Source: Ramlibacter tataouinensis (lineage in GTDB: Bacteria; Pseudomonadota; Gammaproteobacteria; Burkholderiales; Burkholderiaceae_C). From it: a DNA stretch of 64,000 nt. Shown here piece by piece: positions 61,842-64,000 of this stretch. How positions within the stretch are numbered: position 1 is the first letter of the stretch; each line of letters begins with the position of its first letter. A model generated the notes under the pieces. That model saw only the letters and a list, made by a program, of their open reading frames with translations, searched no databases and was not told the origin of the DNA. Made by a program: the position numbers and the translations under genes. The stretch is taken from the NCBI RefSeq assembly GCF_027941915.1, contig NZ_CP116009.1, positions 372,001 through 436,000 on the forward strand, read 5' to 3'.

Positions 61842-62279
61842 TCAGGACGTGATCACCGCCAGCACGCTGCAGGGCGAGTGCTCGATCAGGGCGCCGGAGA
61901 TGGAGCCGCGCCACCAGCGGGCGGCCCAGCTGTCGAGGTGCTTGTGGCCGACGATGATGAGGTTGGCCTCGACCTTGCGCGCGTACCGGGTGATCTCTTC
62001 CACCGCCTCGCCGGTGACGACCTCGCCGCGGGCGGGATGGCCGGTCTGCTCGAGCCGGCGCAGGCCGTCCTGCAGGATGGCCTGGTACTTGGCGCGCTCG
62101 CGCTCCTCCAGTTCGACGTCGTACACGCCGCCCTCGAGCCCGACGAAGCTCATGGCCGACGGCATCACCGCCACCAGGAACAGCTCGGCGCCGGACCATT
62201 GCGCGACTTCGCGGCAATCGAGCAGCGCCTTCTGGCCGGCATCGCTGCCGTCGTAGGCCAACAGGATTCGCTTGTACAT
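61842..62279 (-). CDS. Universal stress protein (UspA family)
   Basis: 145-residue nucleotide-binding alpha/beta protein. YKRILLAYDGSDAGQKAL at the start, then the ATP-binding G-2x-G-9x-G(S/T) region near the end (IVGHKHLDSWAARWWRGSIS and ALIEHSPCSVLAV). The RGSIS-ALIEHSPCSVL motif is complete. GGGAG lies upstream of the ATG at 62279. The 264-bp gap to mdtA (61578-61841) shows no gene and no clear promoter. Confidence 0.9.
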   Translation of the reverse strand: MYKRILLAYDGSDAGQKALLDCREVAQWSGAELFLVAVMPSAMSFVGLEGGVYDVELEERERAKYQAILQDGLRRLEQTGHPARGEVVTGEAVEEITRYARKVEANLIIVGHKHLDSWAARWWRGSISGALIEHSPCSVLAVITS

Positions 62280-62375
62280 GCGGGTCTCCCGGGAGTGCTG
62301 GGTGGATCCAACCTTACCGCCGCGCAGCCGGGCCGCCACAGGGCATTAACCCGATGCTGGCACCGCAAGGCCAGC

Positions 62376-63827
62376 TCAAGCAATGAGGCCATCGAGGACG
62401 CCGGCGTCGAAGTGGGTGTCGATGAAGGCGGCCAGGCCGTCGAACACGGCATCGAGTCCGGGCCCCGTCGAACCGAACAGCGCGCCGAGAAGCGCCGGAT
62501 CCTCGAACAGGCCATGCAGGTACACGCCCAGCACGTTGCCTGCGGCGTTCTGCCAGGCCAGGCCCTGCGCCATCGCCACGCGTGCGAGCGCCATCCCGGC
62601 GTGCTGGGCGGTGCGGCCATGGCGGATCTCGTAGCCGCGCACCGGCAGGCCCGAGAGCGCCGACCACGGACCCTGCAGCGGGCCGAAGCGCGCCTGCGTG
62701 CGCCGCACCGTCTTGTCGGGCGCGAAGGCGGTCACCAGCGGCAGCAGGCCGAGGCCCGGCCCGTTGCCGTCGATGCCGTGCGGATCGACCAGCGCCTCGC
62801 CCAGCATCTGCAGCCCGCCGCAGATGCCCAGCACCGCACCACCGCCCTCCGCGTGGGCGGCGATCGCCGGCGCCAGCCGCTGCGCGCGCAGCCAGGCCAG
62901 GTCGCTGCTGGTGTGCTTGGAGCCGGGCAGCACGATCCAGTCCGCGCCGTCGAGTTCCGCGGGGCTGCGCGCCCAGCGCACCCGCACGCCGGGCAGTGCG
63001 AACAGCGGCTGGAACTCGTCGTGGTTGCTGATGCGCGGGTAGGCGACGATGGCCACGGTCGTGCGCCCCCTGCCGCCGGCCGGGCCGGGCTGCGCTGCCG
63101 GCTCGTCGATCGCCAGCCCGTCCTCCTGCGGCAGGCCGTGCCCGCGCCACATCGGCAGCGTCGCCACGGTCGGCACGCCGGTGAGCTGCTGCAGCTGCTG
63201 CGGGCCGGGCGCCAGCAGCGCCGCATCGCCGCGGAACTTGTTCAGCACGAAGCCGCGCATCAGCCTGCGCTCGCGCTCGTCCAGCAGCGCCCAGGTGCCG
63301 TACAGGTGGGCGAACGCGCCGCCGCGGTCGATGTCGGTGACCAGCAGGCAGCGCGCATCCGCATGCAGCGCGGTGCGCAGGTTGACGATGTCGTCGTCCT
63401 TCAGGTTGATCTCGGCCGGCGATCCCGCGCCCTCGATCACCACCACGTCGTTCTGCGCCCGCAGCTCGTCGAGCGCTGCGGCCACCTGCGGCCACACGCG
63501 GGCGCTGCGCCCGCGCCAGGGCGTGCGCGACAGGCCTTCGTCGACTTGCCCGAGCAGGACCACCTGGCTGCGCGTGTCGGACTCGGGCTTGAGCAGCAGC
63601 GGGTTCATGCGCACGTCCGGCTCGGCCCGCGCCGCCAGCGCCTGGAAGTACTGCGCGCTGCCGATCTCGCCGCCGGCCACCACGCGCGCGTTGTTGCTCA
63701 TGTTCTGCGCCTTGAACGGCGCCACCGTCAGGCCCTGGCGCGCGTAGCGGCGGCACAGGGCGGTGGCCAGCCAGCTCTTGCCGGCGCCGCTGGTGGTGCC
63801 CAGCACCATGACGCAGCGCGCGGTCAT
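62376..63827 (-). CDS. cobQ: Cobyric acid synthase
   Basis: 483-residue amidotransferase that adds four amide groups to adenosyl-cobyrinic acid a,c-diamide in cobalamin synthesis. N-terminal P-loop ATPase: LGTTSGAGKSWLATALCRR, FKAQNMSNNA, VVIEGAGSPAEINLKDDDIVN. C-terminal class-I glutaminase: PGSKHTSSDLAWLR, nucleophile Cys in GAVLGICGGLQMLG and the His/Glu end YEIRHGRT. Length matches CobQ/CbiP. Confidence 0.95.
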   Translation of the reverse strand: MTARCVMVLGTTSGAGKSWLATALCRRYARQGLTVAPFKAQNMSNNARVVAGGEIGSAQYFQALAARAEPDVRMNPLLLKPESDTRSQVVLLGQVDEGLSRTPWRGRSARVWPQVAAALDELRAQNDVVVIEGAGSPAEINLKDDDIVNLRTALHADARCLLVTDIDRGGAFAHLYGTWALLDERERRLMRGFVLNKFRGDAALLAPGPQQLQQLTGVPTVATLPMWRGHGLPQEDGLAIDEPAAQPGPAGGRGRTTVAIVAYPRISNHDEFQPLFALPGVRVRWARSPAELDGADWIVLPGSKHTSSDLAWLRAQRLAPAIAAHAEGGGAVLGICGGLQMLGEALVDPHGIDGNGPGLGLLPLVTAFAPDKTVRRTQARFGPLQGPWSALSGLPVRGYEIRHGRTAQHAGMALARVAMAQGLAWQNAAGNVLGVYLHGLFEDPALLGALFGSTGPGLDAVFDGLAAFIDTHFDAGVLDGLIA

Positions 63828-63882
63828 CGCCGGGCCTTTGCCGCGGCGCGCCGGGCCCTGGGCTCGCAGGCGATGCGGCGGC

Positions 63883-64000
63883 TCATGGTTCGGCCAGCGC
63901 CACCCAGTGGCGATCCAGCGCGTGGACCCGGATGCGGCCGTCGAACACCTGGCGCACGGCTTCGTGGGTGGCGCCGTCGTGCGTCGGTCCGTGGTGCAGC
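63883..64000 (-). CDS. ABC transporter ATP-binding protein, C-terminal end (partial)
   Basis: The last 38 codons of a minus-strand gene that enters from the right: HGPTHDGATHEAVRQVFDGR and then IRVHALDRHWVALAEP. This ending resembles FecE/BtuD-type ATPases for cobalamin or siderophore uptake, which end with a regulatory strand after an LRxVF-like helix. Together with cobQ this suggests a cobalamin locus. Identification rests on the tail only. Confidence 0.5.
   Translation of the reverse strand, partial: LHHGPTHDGATHEAVRQVFDGRIRVHALDRHWVALAEP

Overview
The window is about 64 kb of very GC-rich DNA (roughly 70% by eye) from a betaproteobacterium of the order Burkholderiales, most like the family Comamonadaceae (Ramlibacter/Variovorax-like). 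The reasons are the gene order rpsB-tsf-pyrH-frr-uppS-cdsA-dxr-rseP, a PhaR-type polyhydroxyalkanoate regulator, a Bug/TctC solute-binding protein inside a sugar-acid operon, and TAGAAT-like promoter hexamers. The genus is inference. No phage, insertion sequence, CRISPR array or origin was seen; this is ordinary, dense chromosome with many 4-bp ATGA/GTGA start-stop overlaps.

Layout. 1-6,811 (minus): translation, isoprenoid and envelope operon, truncated in rseP. 6,993-11,084 (plus): amidase, DadA-like dehydrogenase, NAD(P)HX repair enzyme. 11,085-13,304 (minus): RNase R with an abnormal start, divergent from tRNA-Leu(CAG) and its terminator. 13,538-19,059 (minus): rimO, then a thiamine operon thiD-thiE-thiO-thiS-thiG behind a TPP riboswitch. 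19,124-22,121 (minus): phaR, tRNA-Val(GAC), relA. 22,118-26,485: alpha/beta hydrolase, 3-hydroxybutyrate dehydrogenase, phosphoesterase, lipid kinase, SIMPL protein. 26,650-29,886 (plus): OmpR/EnvZ-like pair and a DUF2726-like membrane protein. 29,912-35,968: aldehyde dehydrogenase, aminotransferase, stress-type protein, YihY, gamma-glutamyltransferase. 36,084-41,774 (minus): D-glucarate/galactarate catabolic cluster with a FadR-type regulator and two GTAC-centred candidate operators. 41,805-44,589: enoyl-CoA hydratase, CapA-like protein, a small hypothetical protein preceded by a 28-bp perfect palindrome, and a phosphoribosyltransferase remnant. 44,790-50,040 (plus): an overlapping operon of acyl/acetate-CoA ligase, 2-oxoacid dehydrogenase E1-alpha, E1-beta and E2, and an acyl carrier protein. 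50,074-52,035 (plus): nth, a DnaJ-domain membrane protein, a small coiled-coil protein, fluC/crcB. 52,098-61,577 (minus): a four-gene MdtABC/MuxABC-type RND efflux operon. 61,842-64,000 (minus): universal stress protein, cobyric acid synthase, and the end of an ABC ATPase.

How they work together. The left end couples ribosome function (S2, EF-Ts, RRF) with UMP kinase and lipid-carrier synthesis. The thiamine operon joins the HMP-P kinase, thiazole synthesis proteins and coupling enzyme under one TPP sensor. The sugar-acid cluster dehydrates glucarate and galactarate to 5-keto-4-deoxyglucarate and then to 2,5-dioxopentanoate. The CoA-ligase/dehydrogenase/ACP operon is the most unusual assembly: it has E1 and E2 but no E3, and it ends in a carrier protein that could accept acyl groups. 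I see no clearly new defence or mobile system; the best candidates for follow-up are that operon, the palindrome, the RNase R start, and a recurring promoter-at-start-codon (leaderless mRNA) pattern.
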